A DNA stretch of 64,000 nucleotides, from contig NZ_SMLH01000007.1 of the NCBI RefSeq assembly GCF_004349315.1, positions 62,001 to 126,000 on the forward strand. The letters run 5' to 3'. The DNA is from Flavobacterium ranwuense (GTDB taxonomy: Bacteria; Bacteroidota; Bacteroidia; Flavobacteriales; Flavobacteriaceae). Positions 54,201-62,502 of this stretch are shown one piece after another. Below the pieces are notes generated by a model. The model saw only the letters and a list, made by a program, of their open reading frames with translations. It did no database searches and was not told the DNA's origin. Positions within the stretch are counted from its first letter, which is position 1. Every line of letters begins with the position of its first letter. The translations under genes and the position numbers were made by a program.

Positions 54201-55421
54201 TAGATAAAAATTAGACGGAAAGCGAAATAATCCTTTCCCTTTTATTCCAACTAAGAAAGAATGGCCTTCCACTTCCAAAAATGTTCTGACAATACCTCCA
54301 TCAAGATCAGGAACCTGAGCTTTAGAAATTAAATTAAAGGCTTTTTTTAGCGGATACATTTTAAATAATCCATCGCCATCAGTTCCTGTCCAAAGCACAT
54401 TTTCTGTCCCTTGAATTAATGTTGTGATCTTTTGATTATTCAGGTATTTCAACCATGGTTTGGCAATACTCTTTCCTGAGTTATCGATAATAAAATATCC
54501 TGATTCGCCAGAAATCACCAGTCCTTCAGAAATATGCCCGATGATGGTTTTAATTTTTTTATCTGGAAGTGCCTGAGTTTTTTTATCCGCCAAAGAATGT
54601 AAAACTGCGTTTCCTGTTGTTGAGATACTGCAGATTTTCTGATTGGATATGATTCCAAACGTCCGAATATTTTTTGAAACTAATTCCGCTTTTGAAATTA
54701 TTTTTTTGCCGTTATTCGTAGTTTTAAGCGATAAAGCATAAAGTTCATTGTTCTCAAACAAGACCAATAGTTCGCCTGTAGGCGAGAACTCCATTTTTTT
54801 AACTGCTTTTTTTGAAAGATTTTTAGCGATTAACAATTGAAAAACAGCACCATCGTAGTAACCAATTCCCCAGTCTTTTACAGCACAAAATACTTTTTTT
54901 GAAGTATCAAGTGCCATATTAAATTCTGATTCTGACAACGGAGGCTTATTTTCTCTGGAAAAATAATACTTTTGAAATGTATCCGTTTTTTTGTCATACC
55001 TATTAATTCCATGAATAGTCAATATCCAAATTCTTCCCTTATCATCTTCATCAATTTTAAGGATCACCTGATTACTCAGGCTGTTTTCATTATCTAATTC
55101 AGGTCTGAAAATTTTAAAACTATTTCCGTCATATCGATTCAAACCATCCCAAGTACCAATCCAAAGCAAATTTTCAGAATCCTGAAAAATAGAATTAACA
55201 GAACTATTTGACAATCCCTTGGTATTATCAAGTTGTTCCAAGGAATATTTTTGGTCTAAAGTTTTAGATGAATCTATAAGCGGTTTATTATTATGGATTT
55301 CAGATTTCTTATCTCTCTGATGATGAGCCAATGAATTATCTAAAGATGCAGATTTTTCTTTATTGTTGCAAGAAACAAGTCCTATAAAAACAAGGCTGAT
55401 GAATAAATTTTTAAATTTCAA
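51216..55421 (-). CDS. Hybrid two-component system regulator (HTCS)
   Basis: 1401 residues. An N-terminus with a lipobox-like end (FIGLVSC, C18) precedes two seven-bladed propellers (GLSNSSVNSIFQDSENLLWI; LWIGTRLGGLNLFD), a Y_Y_Y domain (residues about 735-815), a membrane helix near 823-845 (VIYLVLIALFILFVLS), HisKA with H880 in AHEFQTPLTL, an HATPase domain (NLMSNAFKYTP; RTGIGLAYIKKL), a receiver with D1197 in IISDVMMPLMDG, and an AraC-type DNA-binding domain at the end (SEVCYQSGFNNRSYFYREF). It senses a glycan in the periplasm and activates the locus. A lipoprotein-type signal would be unusual for HTCS proteins. Confidence 0.93.
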   Translation of the reverse strand: MKFKNLFISLVFIGLVSCNNKEKSASLDNSLAHHQRDKKSEIHNNKPLIDSSKTLDQKYSLEQLDNTKGLSNSSVNSIFQDSENLLWIGTWDGLNRYDGNSFKIFRPELDNENSLSNQVILKIDEDDKGRIWILTIHGINRYDKKTDTFQKYYFSRENKPPLSESEFNMALDTSKKVFCAVKDWGIGYYDGAVFQLLIAKNLSKKAVKKMEFSPTGELLVLFENNELYALSLKTTNNGKKIISKAELVSKNIRTFGIISNQKICSISTTGNAVLHSLADKKTQALPDKKIKTIIGHISEGLVISGESGYFIIDNSGKSIAKPWLKYLNNQKITTLIQGTENVLWTGTDGDGLFKMYPLKKAFNLISKAQVPDLDGGIVRTFLEVEGHSFLVGIKGKGLFRFPSNFYLNPEKALQYENFNESNSSINNAVFALCKGQDNMVFIGTDGDGITVFDLKKSRLISWSEIDGNEQCDYFKSTYSIYQDKKGFIWLGTNGYGMVRCKIERSGEKLKVTEFKKYLANNTGDKSLSSNIVFSIIPKNDNQLWIGTRLGGLNLFDKESGQFRTYKNIKNDPKSLSNNDILCLQKDANNRLWIGTSFGLNLLEDLKSDGSAVFKSFTVKDGLPNNTIHGIVSDKKSNLWISTNFGLSNFILNSSKFINYTKNEGLQNNEFADGAFYQDLKSDFVFMGGIKGFNYFLPQKIKESSLVPDILIDKISGQNQAIPYYQGLVIAPNSNTHPSIVLNHDQNFFDIELAALTYINNEKCQYAYLLMNFDKDWNAINNRRIISFTNVPKGNYSLWIKWTNSDGVWSKPVHAIDIRIKPVFWQSNLATVIYLVLIALFILFVLSYYKKRQSLSQNMLLRQREEELHENRLTFFTNVAHEFQTPLTLIVGPVQKLSETANLSERNQKFIQMIQRNSSRLLFLTQQLLEFRKAEYDYLEVTAREFDLVNLIEQIAELFDEWALDKNIDYNLDIPSSLPGWFDKDKIEKIVFNLMSNAFKYTPVYGKIDLKFHIQDEGSKRLTITIVNTGKGIPKEKLDSLFDRFFLSDTNKGIDHDMFRTGIGLAYIKKLVTVLRGEILVSSVANEKTTFIILVPCSKDAFSEKELDVEASPILISQHLKNILEEIPSKSDDTPNKISSLEGLEDNRKTVLIVEDEKEIHLFLDDLLGEKYKIITAYNGVAALEILEKEIPDIIISDVMMPLMDGVELCKKIKTDIKTCHIPFIMLTAKDSVIHRIEGLESGANSYIPKPFYPDHLLVRIQKLLEEKELILKHFSQDTLVENLSALPINNEEKDFIKKVIELIRNNIDNENLQSLFIEKELGISNSQLYRKIKQLFGFTPGDLIRTIRLKYAAELLRKNVLTVSEVCYQSGFNNRSYFYREFKKIYNTTPKNYQLKYKAKF

Positions 55422-56297
55422 TATAATATTTTTTTGGTTTTTCTGAAATGAATAATGCTATTATAAAACTATTGTATCTATTATTTTTATTTTGTTGTTG
55501 CAACATATATCAAGTTAGTATCCCAATCATTTTGACGGTATATAACTTATACAAAAAAAATAAAATTTAATAAAATCGAAGTAATTATTAAGTAATCAAA
55601 TGTACAAAAAAAGTCATCATTAGAATAAGATTGATGGGCAAGCAACATATGTAAGAATTCAACTATTTTAACTTAAAATTGTTCTGAAAAAATTAAATGA
55701 ACATAGCTAATTGATTACAAAAGACGTAATATGCTTTTAGAATTTTCATGAACTTGTTCTACAATTAGCTCATCTCTTAATAGAACACGAAAACTATAAC
55801 TGTCTGCTTTTAGACATTGTTATCAATGATGCTTCTGATCTCTATATAAACTTATTATATACTTAGCATTTCCTCTAAAATAGCAAACCATGTTGAATTC
55901 CACATTGCCAATTTATTTAAATCATATATAAAATGGTTTGCAATTACACTATCAAGGTCAGTTATAAGAGAATCAGTGAGCATGTTTGGTGAGCTAGATG
56001 ATGCTGCGCGAAATGATTTTAGTCATTAATTGCAAAATTTTTAAAGCATCAAAAAATGTCAAAATAAGCATAAGGTTTTTGGCTGTAATCCCTATTGAAA
56101 CCGGAATCGAAATGCCCTCCAATAATCCTTTTAAACTTCTGACGCTTCACTCAAAAGGTTCAAATCTTCCAATAAAAGGTTCTAGTTTTGTACCAAGTGG
56201 TTCACTTAAAACGATACTAGAAATAGTATCGTTTTTTTTGTTTTTATATTTCCTGAAATTCCTTTAATTATTCTATTTTTATAAAAAAATAGCGTTT
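55422..56297. other. 876-base region without an intact gene; decayed coding fragments
   Basis: The HTCS upstream region lies at 55422-55650. Beyond it I saw only fragments. On the minus strand, an apparent C-terminal piece reads CLKADSYSFRVLLRDE and on to EQVHENSKSILRLL with a stop near 55719. A 42-codon frame at 55855-55983 starts MLTDSLITDLDSVIAN. The nearby plus-strand frame at 55998-56267 runs through a terminator stem and is not convincing. This looks like the remains of one or more degraded genes, of unknown family. Confidence 0.4.
56208..56235 (+). terminator. Terminator hairpin in the decayed region
   Basis: AAAACGATACT (56208-56218) pairs with AGTATCGTTTT (56225-56235) and is followed by four more T. 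It is a good plus-strand terminator with no intact plus-strand gene before it, which supports a lost gene here. Confidence 0.7.
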
Positions 56298-56957
56298 ATG
56301 ATTTCCTGCTTCAAACCATTTATACTCCTTTGTTCTGTTTTTTGTATTGTTTCCTGCAAATCGCAAACCATCATTTCTGATGCTCAAGAAAAAAACAGTT
56401 CAATTATCAATGATACTACATTTGTAAATTTAAAAGAATACAGCCAGGATTTTATCTATGATATGAAATATGCTACAACCGATAATTTCCTAAAAGCAAA
56501 AGTGTATGATTGTGCGGAATGTTTTTTACGGTTAAAAACCGTTACTGCACTTGTTGAAGCTAATAAGAAGTTTATAAAAAAGGGCTATAAAATCAAAATT
56601 TTTGACTGTTACCGCCCTTTGGATATTCAGAAAAAAATGTGGAAAATAGTATCTAACCCGGAATATGTAGCAAATCCTGCTAAAGGCTCTATCCACAATA
56701 GAGGAGGAGCAGTAGATATTACTCTGGTTGATAGCAATGGGAAAGAGTTGGATATGGGGACTTCTTTTGATTTTTTTGGAATTGAAGCGAGCCACAATTA
56801 TCCAAATGTTTCAGATGAAGTAAAACAAAACAGAATAGTATTGAAAACAGTTATGACAAATAGTGGTTTCAATTCTTTTGATTCAGAATGGTGGCATTAC
56901 AATTTGAAGTCAGGTTTGAATGATAAAGTCTCTAATACTAAATGGGACTGTAAATAG
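56298..56957 (+). CDS. M15 family D-Ala-D-Ala dipeptidase (VanX/DdpX-like) lipoprotein
   Basis: 219 residues. A lipoprotein signal with C20 (FCIVSCKSQ). The M15D core has a zinc ligand His and Asp in SIHNRGGAVDITLVD and the catalytic Glu and His in DSEWWHYN. Also YDMKYATTDNFLKAKVYD and FDCYRPLDIQKKMW are family motifs. It hydrolyses D-alanyl-D-alanine dipeptide, probably for wall recycling in the periplasm. No van genes are near. It is convergent with the next small gene, 3 bases between stops. Confidence 0.92.
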   Translation: MISCFKPFILLCSVFCIVSCKSQTIISDAQEKNSSIINDTTFVNLKEYSQDFIYDMKYATTDNFLKAKVYDCAECFLRLKTVTALVEANKKFIKKGYKIKIFDCYRPLDIQKKMWKIVSNPEYVANPAKGSIHNRGGAVDITLVDSNGKELDMGTSFDFFGIEASHNYPNVSDEVKQNRIVLKTVMTNSGFNSFDSEWWHYNLKSGLNDKVSNTKWDCK

Positions 56958-56960
56958 CCG

Positions 56961-57527
56961 CTATTCAATACATTTTAAATTGTCAATGAAATACGTTTCC
57001 GGATTGTAAATTTCATTTGTTAATTCTGATTTAAACTCTTTTTTGAGGATATAATCTTCGGTATCTGTCAAATATTTAATACGCATCATTGATACTGGAG
57101 AGCTTTTTAATTCTTCAAAGCTATCTTTCATAAACATGAAAATACCGGTATTAACTCTATTATCAAATCCTTTATCATCGCGTAACATGGTACCGCAATT
57201 TTCTTGATCGATATGTACCAATGTGATTATTTTTCCATTATTTAACTGTAAAAATAATTTAGAATTTTTATCAAAACAATTCGCTTTCAAAAAGTCTTTA
57301 CTTTTTTGAATTAACTGCACACTCAATGTTGGTAATCCATCTGTTAATGCCAAAGAATAAAAAATATAACTGGAATTCCCCGCGAAATTTTTCTCGTTAA
57401 TTATGTATTCTTTTGTTGATTTGTATGTGCCTAAAGAATCGGTAACATTTGTACTGTAATCACAAGGTTTTTGAGCAAATATATGCAGACTGAAGAACAA
57501 TAAAGTTAGTGTAATAACGTATTTCAT
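56961..57527 (-). CDS. Secreted protein of unknown function
   Basis: 188 residues from the ATG at 57527, where a signal peptide starts (MKYVITLTLLFFSLHIFAQ). An upstream in-frame ATG adds seven residues without changing the conclusion, and I rejected it. No family is recognised. The mature part has three cysteines (CDYST, NCFDKNSK, ENCGTML), beta-strand-like alternation and no catalytic motif. It lies 2 bases after the methyltransferase gene. Confidence 0.75.
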   Translation of the reverse strand: MKYVITLTLLFFSLHIFAQKPCDYSTNVTDSLGTYKSTKEYIINEKNFAGNSSYIFYSLALTDGLPTLSVQLIQKSKDFLKANCFDKNSKLFLQLNNGKIITLVHIDQENCGTMLRDDKGFDNRVNTGIFMFMKDSFEELKSSPVSMMRIKYLTDTEDYILKKEFKSELTNEIYNPETYFIDNLKCIE

Positions 57528-57529
57528 TT

Positions 57530-58711
57530 TTATGATATTTTGGTGCAAATTAAAACTATTTTATGATTATTTTCATCAGTTGTGAAAAAACAATATGCAT
57601 TTCCTCCATCTTTTATTTTCCATTTTTTTCGAATGGTTTCTACGCTGTCAGGAAAATTACGGGTTGTGATATTTGCCTGAGTCTTTTCTAAATGACTTTT
57701 CATTTCCGTTTTGTTATAAGGAAATGTCTTTTGAATTTCAAAAATGCGCCCTGGAAAGGATATTAAGGCAGTTGATGTGTATAAATGAGAATGTTTTTGT
57801 AGTTTGTTTAGATTATAAAATGAGCTTACTTCATCAAATCCACCTGATTTCATAATAGCGCTATTGGGTTCATATAAATATCTTTGAGGTAAACTAAAGT
57901 TTGGAAATTGAGAATCCTCGCCCAAAATAAAATCAAATGTTTCGGTTTGATCCTTAACAATGTTAACGGTTTTGATATTTATATTTCCAAAATAATCTTT
58001 GTGCAATTCCCATAATAATTCTTTTACTTCATTCTCTAAGGCTACGATATGAATGGTTTTTACATGTTTTAATTCAGATAAACCCGCTGATATATCAAGA
58101 AGAGGGGCAGTTTTTATTAGAACAGCATTTGAATTGGTAAAATAAAAATCAAGATTTTCCGGAACATTAGGTAAACAATCTTTAAGCATAAATACTTTTC
58201 CCTTGTCATCATTTCGTCTGGAAGGATCAATGTAAATCCAGTCCCATTTTAAATTTAAAGAAGACAAAGTTGCTAAGCTGTCTCCAGTGTAACAGGTGAT
58301 ATTGGAAACATTTAATTGTTTGAAATTGTGTTTTACTAGATTTGACAGCTCTGGATTGATTTCGCAATGTGCAACTGTTTTTATTTTTTTTGCAAAATAG
58401 TAATCATCAACTCCAAAACCTCCTGTTAAATCAATTAGAGATTCGCCATTTACAATTGAAGCTTTATAGGCTGCTGTTTTTTCGGATGAAGTTTGTTCTA
58501 TTGAAATTTTACTTGGATAAATAATGTTTTTGGTTGAGAACCAATTCGGCAATTTATCTTTTGCTTTTGTTTTAGCTTCAATTTGGTTCAAAATAGAAAT
58601 CCAATCTACATCTGGAAATGGATTTTTTTGCAGTGCTAACTTCGAAATGCTTTTGCTAATATTGTCATTGATAAACGTCTGTATTTCGACATTTAGAATC
58701 CTTATATCCAA
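57530..58711 (-). CDS. Class I SAM-dependent methyltransferase with THUMP-like domain (PG_1098 type)
   Basis: 393 residues. An N-terminal ferredoxin-like part is followed by the SAM-binding motif SLIDLTGGFGVDDYYFAK, the acidic loop HCEINPEL, and the substrate-binding motif DWIYIDPSRRND (a DPPY variant). The C-terminal THUMP-like domain includes ITTRNFPDSVETIRKKWKI. The family is conserved across Bacteroidota; the substrate is probably RNA but unproven. It is 2 bases after the AI-2E gene and 2 before the secreted protein. Confidence 0.85.
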   Translation of the reverse strand: MDIRILNVEIQTFINDNISKSISKLALQKNPFPDVDWISILNQIEAKTKAKDKLPNWFSTKNIIYPSKISIEQTSSEKTAAYKASIVNGESLIDLTGGFGVDDYYFAKKIKTVAHCEINPELSNLVKHNFKQLNVSNITCYTGDSLATLSSLNLKWDWIYIDPSRRNDDKGKVFMLKDCLPNVPENLDFYFTNSNAVLIKTAPLLDISAGLSELKHVKTIHIVALENEVKELLWELHKDYFGNINIKTVNIVKDQTETFDFILGEDSQFPNFSLPQRYLYEPNSAIMKSGGFDEVSSFYNLNKLQKHSHLYTSTALISFPGRIFEIQKTFPYNKTEMKSHLEKTQANITTRNFPDSVETIRKKWKIKDGGNAYCFFTTDENNHKIVLICTKIS

Positions 58712-58713
58712 AA

Positions 58714-59805
58714 TTAAATATCTTTAGTTAATAGTTGAATGATTTTGTTTTCCGGGAAGAATTCTTTACCTATTACTTTAATTATGGTGTATAAAGGAAC
58801 TGCCACAATCATTCCTAGTATTCCAAAAAGGAAACCTGCAATTAAGATTACAAGAAATATTTCCAGCGGATGTGAACTTACGCTTTTAGAAAAAATAATT
58901 GGCTGAGATAAATTATTATCGATAATTTGAACAATCCAAAAACCAATTAAAACATAAATGGTGGTCGGTAAAATTTCAGATTGGAAATCACTTCCCAGAT
59001 TGCTTAACATAGTTAGAATTGCCGCTAAAAAGGATGCTATAAGAGGACCAATGTATGGGATAATGTTCAAAACCGCACATAAAAATGCAATAACAAGGGC
59101 ATTTGGAACTCCAAAAATAAACAATACAATTAGGTATAAAAGGAATACAATAAATAATTGAAGTAATAATCCAATAAAATAACGCGACAACAAGTAGTTT
59201 ATTTTTTCTAAAGAATTTAAAATCTGATCTTCATGGTTATTTTGGATTAATTTTTTTGCTCCTAAAATGAATATTAACCGGTCTTTCAGAAAGAAAAAAG
59301 TAATAAATAGTACTGAACCTAATCCTACACTCAAACTACTAATTGTGCCTAGAATTGTATTTAAAAAGTTAGGGATGAAATTAAAATTTATTTTAGAGGT
59401 AATGTTTGCTTCCTTTAAAACTTGTGCGGAATCAATTTGGTGGTTGTCTAAAAAAACAGTGATTTGATTGATTAACTGGACTATGTTTTTTTCAATTTCT
59501 GTTGTATTTAAAAGCGACAAATTTTCTCCTTGAGATAAAATCAAAGGAATGAACATCATTATAAAACCGAATATGATTAGTATAAAAATAAACAAAGTTG
59601 CTATTGTTGCAAAGAGATGATTGAACTTTAATCTTTTTTTGAAAAAGTCTAAAATAGGATTTCCAATTAATGTAAGTATAAAAGATACAACTAGATAAAT
59701 TAGTACAGATTGAATTTTATAGAAGAAGAACAAGATTAAACCAACTAAAACCGTTGTTATTAATGCTTTGAGAATGCCATTTGAAATGGTTTTAGATGTA
59801 ATCAT
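58714..59805 (-). CDS. AI-2E family (PerM-like) membrane permease
   Basis: 363 residues with eight predicted helices. Family features include FILTLIGNPILDFFKKRL near the start, the central loop, and VLNIIPYIGPLIASFLAAIL and GILGMIVAVPLYTIIKV near the end. Despite the name, members carry varied substrates such as Na+/H+ or small molecules. It is 2 bases upstream of the methyltransferase gene, probably cotranscribed. Confidence 0.88.
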   Translation of the reverse strand: MITSKTISNGILKALITTVLVGLILFFFYKIQSVLIYLVVSFILTLIGNPILDFFKKRLKFNHLFATIATLFIFILIIFGFIMMFIPLILSQGENLSLLNTTEIEKNIVQLINQITVFLDNHQIDSAQVLKEANITSKINFNFIPNFLNTILGTISSLSVGLGSVLFITFFFLKDRLIFILGAKKLIQNNHEDQILNSLEKINYLLSRYFIGLLLQLFIVFLLYLIVLFIFGVPNALVIAFLCAVLNIIPYIGPLIASFLAAILTMLSNLGSDFQSEILPTTIYVLIGFWIVQIIDNNLSQPIIFSKSVSSHPLEIFLVILIAGFLFGILGMIVAVPLYTIIKVIGKEFFPENKIIQLLTKDI

Positions 59806-59833
59806 ATTGCTATTTTAGGTTATAAAGATAAAA

Positions 59834-59860
59834 AAAACTCGCTAACAAGTAGCGAGTTTT
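59834..59860 (-). terminator. Terminator of the first M43 gene
   Basis: AAAACTCGCT / AGCGAGTTTT with a 7-base loop, followed by T residues on the minus strand. Nearly the same stem recurs after the second M43 gene. Confidence 0.85.
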
Positions 59861-59881
59861 AAATTCTAAAAAATTAAAAAA

Positions 59882-60829
59882 TTATATTCCGAAACCTGCT
59901 CTTGCTCCGCCTGAAACAAAAATTGCAGCCATTCTTGATTTTTGACCGTTAGAGAACATGTACATTCCTGCATCATCAGTATAATCCATGTAGTTCATTG
60001 TCATTTCTACTGGATTACCAGTACAAGTGCTATAATGTGGGTAAGCTGGAACACCATAATTAGCCGTGTTGTGTGTAGGTGTGTCAGAAACCAAATCACT
60101 TCCGCAAGTTGCATCGCCCCAAATGTGACGTAAGTTCATCCAGTGGCCCACTTCGTGGGTTGCAGTTCGTCCTAAATCAAATGGTGCAGAAGCTGTTCCT
60201 GTATTTCCGAATGCATTATCATCGATAACAATTCCGTCTGTAGAAGGAGCTCCGCCTGGGAACTGTGCATAACCTAAAATACCTCCACCCATATTACAAG
60301 ACCACATGTTCAATACGGTTGTAGGTGTTGTAGGAGCGATTCCTTTTGCTGACTTCTTCATGGCGTTATTTGTCGACCATGAAGTTGTATTTGTAGATTT
60401 TCTAACGACACTTTGCAATACAAAAGTAATTCCTACATTGGCTTTTACACCTGAAAATAAAGCAGGAACTGAATTATAATCTGAGTTAGTCGCATTGAAA
60501 TCTTGATTCAACACATCAATTTGAGACTGAATTTGTGCCAATGAAATGTTTTGAGCTGCTGTTCTGTACAATACATTCACTACAACCGGAATTTCAACTT
60601 TACCGTTTACCAAACGATTGGTTAACATCGCTTTTTGTGTAAAAGCTTCAATTTCGTTCATTCTTAAAGCTAATGTTGGATCGGCTTTCAATTGCGCTTC
60701 CAGTACTTCGTGTGAGGCACAACCACGTTGAACGATTGAGTTTGTTGATGGAGCGGTTGATTCGGTTTCTTCATTTTGACATGAAAAAAGCATTATAAAT
60801 GCCGTTGCGGATAAAATAATTTTTTTCAT
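59882..60829 (-). CDS. M43 (pappalysin-like) zinc metalloprotease lipoprotein, paralogue 1
   Basis: 315 residues with lipobox C17 (MLFSCQNEE). The zinc motif is HEVGHWMNLRH (H225, E226, H229, H235) and the Met-turn M281 lies in MTMNYMDYTDD, so the metzincin site is intact. It should be a periplasmic or surface-anchored endopeptidase. No type 9 sorting domain is at the C-terminus. It is about 85 percent identical, by eye, to the adjacent paralogue, from which it probably arose by tandem duplication. Confidence 0.93.
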   Translation of the reverse strand: MKKIILSATAFIMLFSCQNEETESTAPSTNSIVQRGCASHEVLEAQLKADPTLALRMNEIEAFTQKAMLTNRLVNGKVEIPVVVNVLYRTAAQNISLAQIQSQIDVLNQDFNATNSDYNSVPALFSGVKANVGITFVLQSVVRKSTNTTSWSTNNAMKKSAKGIAPTTPTTVLNMWSCNMGGGILGYAQFPGGAPSTDGIVIDDNAFGNTGTASAPFDLGRTATHEVGHWMNLRHIWGDATCGSDLVSDTPTHNTANYGVPAYPHYSTCTGNPVEMTMNYMDYTDDAGMYMFSNGQKSRMAAIFVSGGARAGFGI

Positions 60830-61000
60830 AATTGCAGTTTTTTATGTTGTAAATTGCTCTTTATCAGGTTAATGATAAGCAATTTACGATTATTTTCTCA
60901 TTATAATGCTAAGGAGGCGTAAAATAATTGACTGCAAATCAAGGTTTTAGAAATTGTTTTTTTATAAATCACAAATTGATTGTTCATTATTCAAAACAAA

Positions 61001-61027
61001 AAAACTCGCTAACAAGTAGCGAGTTTT
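61001..61027 (-). terminator. Terminator of the second M43 gene
   Basis: Same stem as at 59834-59860 (AAAACTCGCT / AGCGAGTTTT). It was duplicated with its gene. Confidence 0.85.
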
Positions 61028-61048
61028 AAATTCTAAAAGACTAAAAAA

Positions 61049-61993
61049 TTATATTCCGAAACCTGCTCTTGCTCCACCTGAAACAAAAATTGCAGCCATT
61101 CTTGATTTTTGACCGTTAGAGAACATGTACATTCCTCTATCGTCAGTATAATCCATGTAGTTCATTGTCATTTCTACTGGAGTACCAGTACAAGTGCTGT
61201 AATGTGGGTAAGCTGGAACACCATAGTTAGCAGTGTTGTGTGTAGGTGTGTCAGAAACTAAATCACTTCCGCAAGTTGCATCACCCCAAATGTGACGTAA
61301 GTTCATCCAGTGACCTACTTCGTGAGTAGCTGTTCTTCCTAAATTGTAAACACCAGAAACTGTTCCGACACGTCCAAAAGCATTGTTGTCCATTACAACT
61401 CCATCAGTAGCAGAAGCTCCGCCAGGAAATTGTGCATAACCAAGAATACCACCACCCATATTACATGACCACATGTTTAAAACTGTAGTAGGTGTTGTAG
61501 GAGCAATCCCTTTTGGTAATTTTTTCATAGCATCATTTGTAGACCATGATGTTGTAGTAGTAGATTTTCTAACAACACTTTGTAAAACGAAAGTTATACC
61601 AACATTTGCAGCAACTCCAGAGAATAAAGCAGGAGTACTGCTGAAATCTGAATTAGTTGCATTGAAATCTTCATTCAATACATCAATTTGAGATTGGATT
61701 TGAGCATCAGAAATGTTTTCTGCAGCAGTTTTGTACAATACATTTACTACTACAGGAATTTCAACTTTTCCATTTACTAAACGACCAGTTACCATTGCTT
61801 TTTGAGTAAATGCTTCAATTTCGTTCATTCTTAAAGCTAATTTTGGGTCAGCTTTTAGTTGTGCAGCTAGAACTTCTTGAGATGCACAACCGCGTCGTGC
61901 TAAAGCACTAGTTTCTGGTGCTGCTTCTGTTGTGTCATTTTGACAAGAGAAAAGCATCAATAATGCTCCGGCAGATAAAAGAATTTTTTTCAT
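61049..61993 (-). CDS. M43 (pappalysin-like) zinc metalloprotease lipoprotein, paralogue 2
   Basis: 314 residues with lipobox C17 (MLFSCQNDT). Zinc ligands H224, H228, H234 with E225, and Met-turn M280, all intact. The C-terminal 100 residues are nearly identical to paralogue 1; differences cluster in the N-terminal 30 residues and in the loop after residue 195 (GASATDGVVMDNNAFGRVGT). This pattern suggests conversion of the catalytic part or selection on the loop. It has its own upstream AT-rich region. Confidence 0.93.
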   Translation of the reverse strand: MKKILLSAGALLMLFSCQNDTTEAAPETSALARRGCASQEVLAAQLKADPKLALRMNEIEAFTQKAMVTGRLVNGKVEIPVVVNVLYKTAAENISDAQIQSQIDVLNEDFNATNSDFSSTPALFSGVAANVGITFVLQSVVRKSTTTTSWSTNDAMKKLPKGIAPTTPTTVLNMWSCNMGGGILGYAQFPGGASATDGVVMDNNAFGRVGTVSGVYNLGRTATHEVGHWMNLRHIWGDATCGSDLVSDTPTHNTANYGVPAYPHYSTCTGTPVEMTMNYMDYTDDRGMYMFSNGQKSRMAAIFVSGGARAGFGI

Positions 61994-62502
61994 AAAATTT
62001 TTGTTATAAATTAATAGATTTGGTTAATTATTTCACAATTTTATAACAATTTTTTCACAAAAAAAATTTTATTAAAAAAAAAATTAAAAAAAAATTTAAA
62101 AAAAAAATCATTCTATTGATTTTACTGCTTTTAGCTAATTTCACGATTTTTGATTTAGAAGTACTTTCATACAATTTTTTTTAGTAAAATTCTAAATCTA
62201 AAAAATATAGTTATAATGAAGTCATTTAAGAGATGTTTTGCCATTAAATAAAATAATGTCATAAATGTATATGAAATTAATGTTTTTTATTTTTGTTGGA
62301 AGTAAACTTTTGGATGTTATTTTTAATAATTGTAGGTGTAACATCTATTTCTTTGAGAGATTTTTTTGTCCATCCGAATTCGGAATTTTTTTTAAATTAT
62401 TTAGATCAAACAAATAAAAAAATATCATTTATAAAGAAAACGACCTATTCAAATCTAAATTTGAATAGGTCGTTTTGAAATGGAATCTTGAAAACAGAAC
62501 TC
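61994..62502. other. 509-base AT-rich gap with an A-tract block
   Basis: No gene. The block 62056-62115 is almost pure A on the + strand with a few T. The open frame at 62293-62478 reads straight into the terminator stem and is rejected. The block sits about 65-120 bases upstream of the M43 start and could act as an UP-type element or a bent-DNA segment. Confidence 0.5.
62437..62476. terminator. Terminator of the tsaD-rsmE-DUF4159 operon
   Basis: Perfect 18-bp inverted repeat AAAACGACCTATTCAAAT (62437-62454) / ATTTGAATAGGTCGTTTT (62459-62476) with a 4-base loop and T run on the minus strand. Confidence 0.88.

Noticed and set aside
55998-56267. 89-codon plus-strand frame
   Set aside because: It reads through the strong terminator stem at 56208-56235 and shows no recognisable protein features.
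56298-56957. Vancomycin-resistance gene cluster
   Set aside because: The VanX-like dipeptidase stands alone, without vanH, vanA or regulators; a wall-recycling role is more likely.
62293-62478. 61-codon plus-strand frame with a hydrophobic start
   Set aside because: It extends into the 18-bp terminator repeat and has noncoding-like composition.
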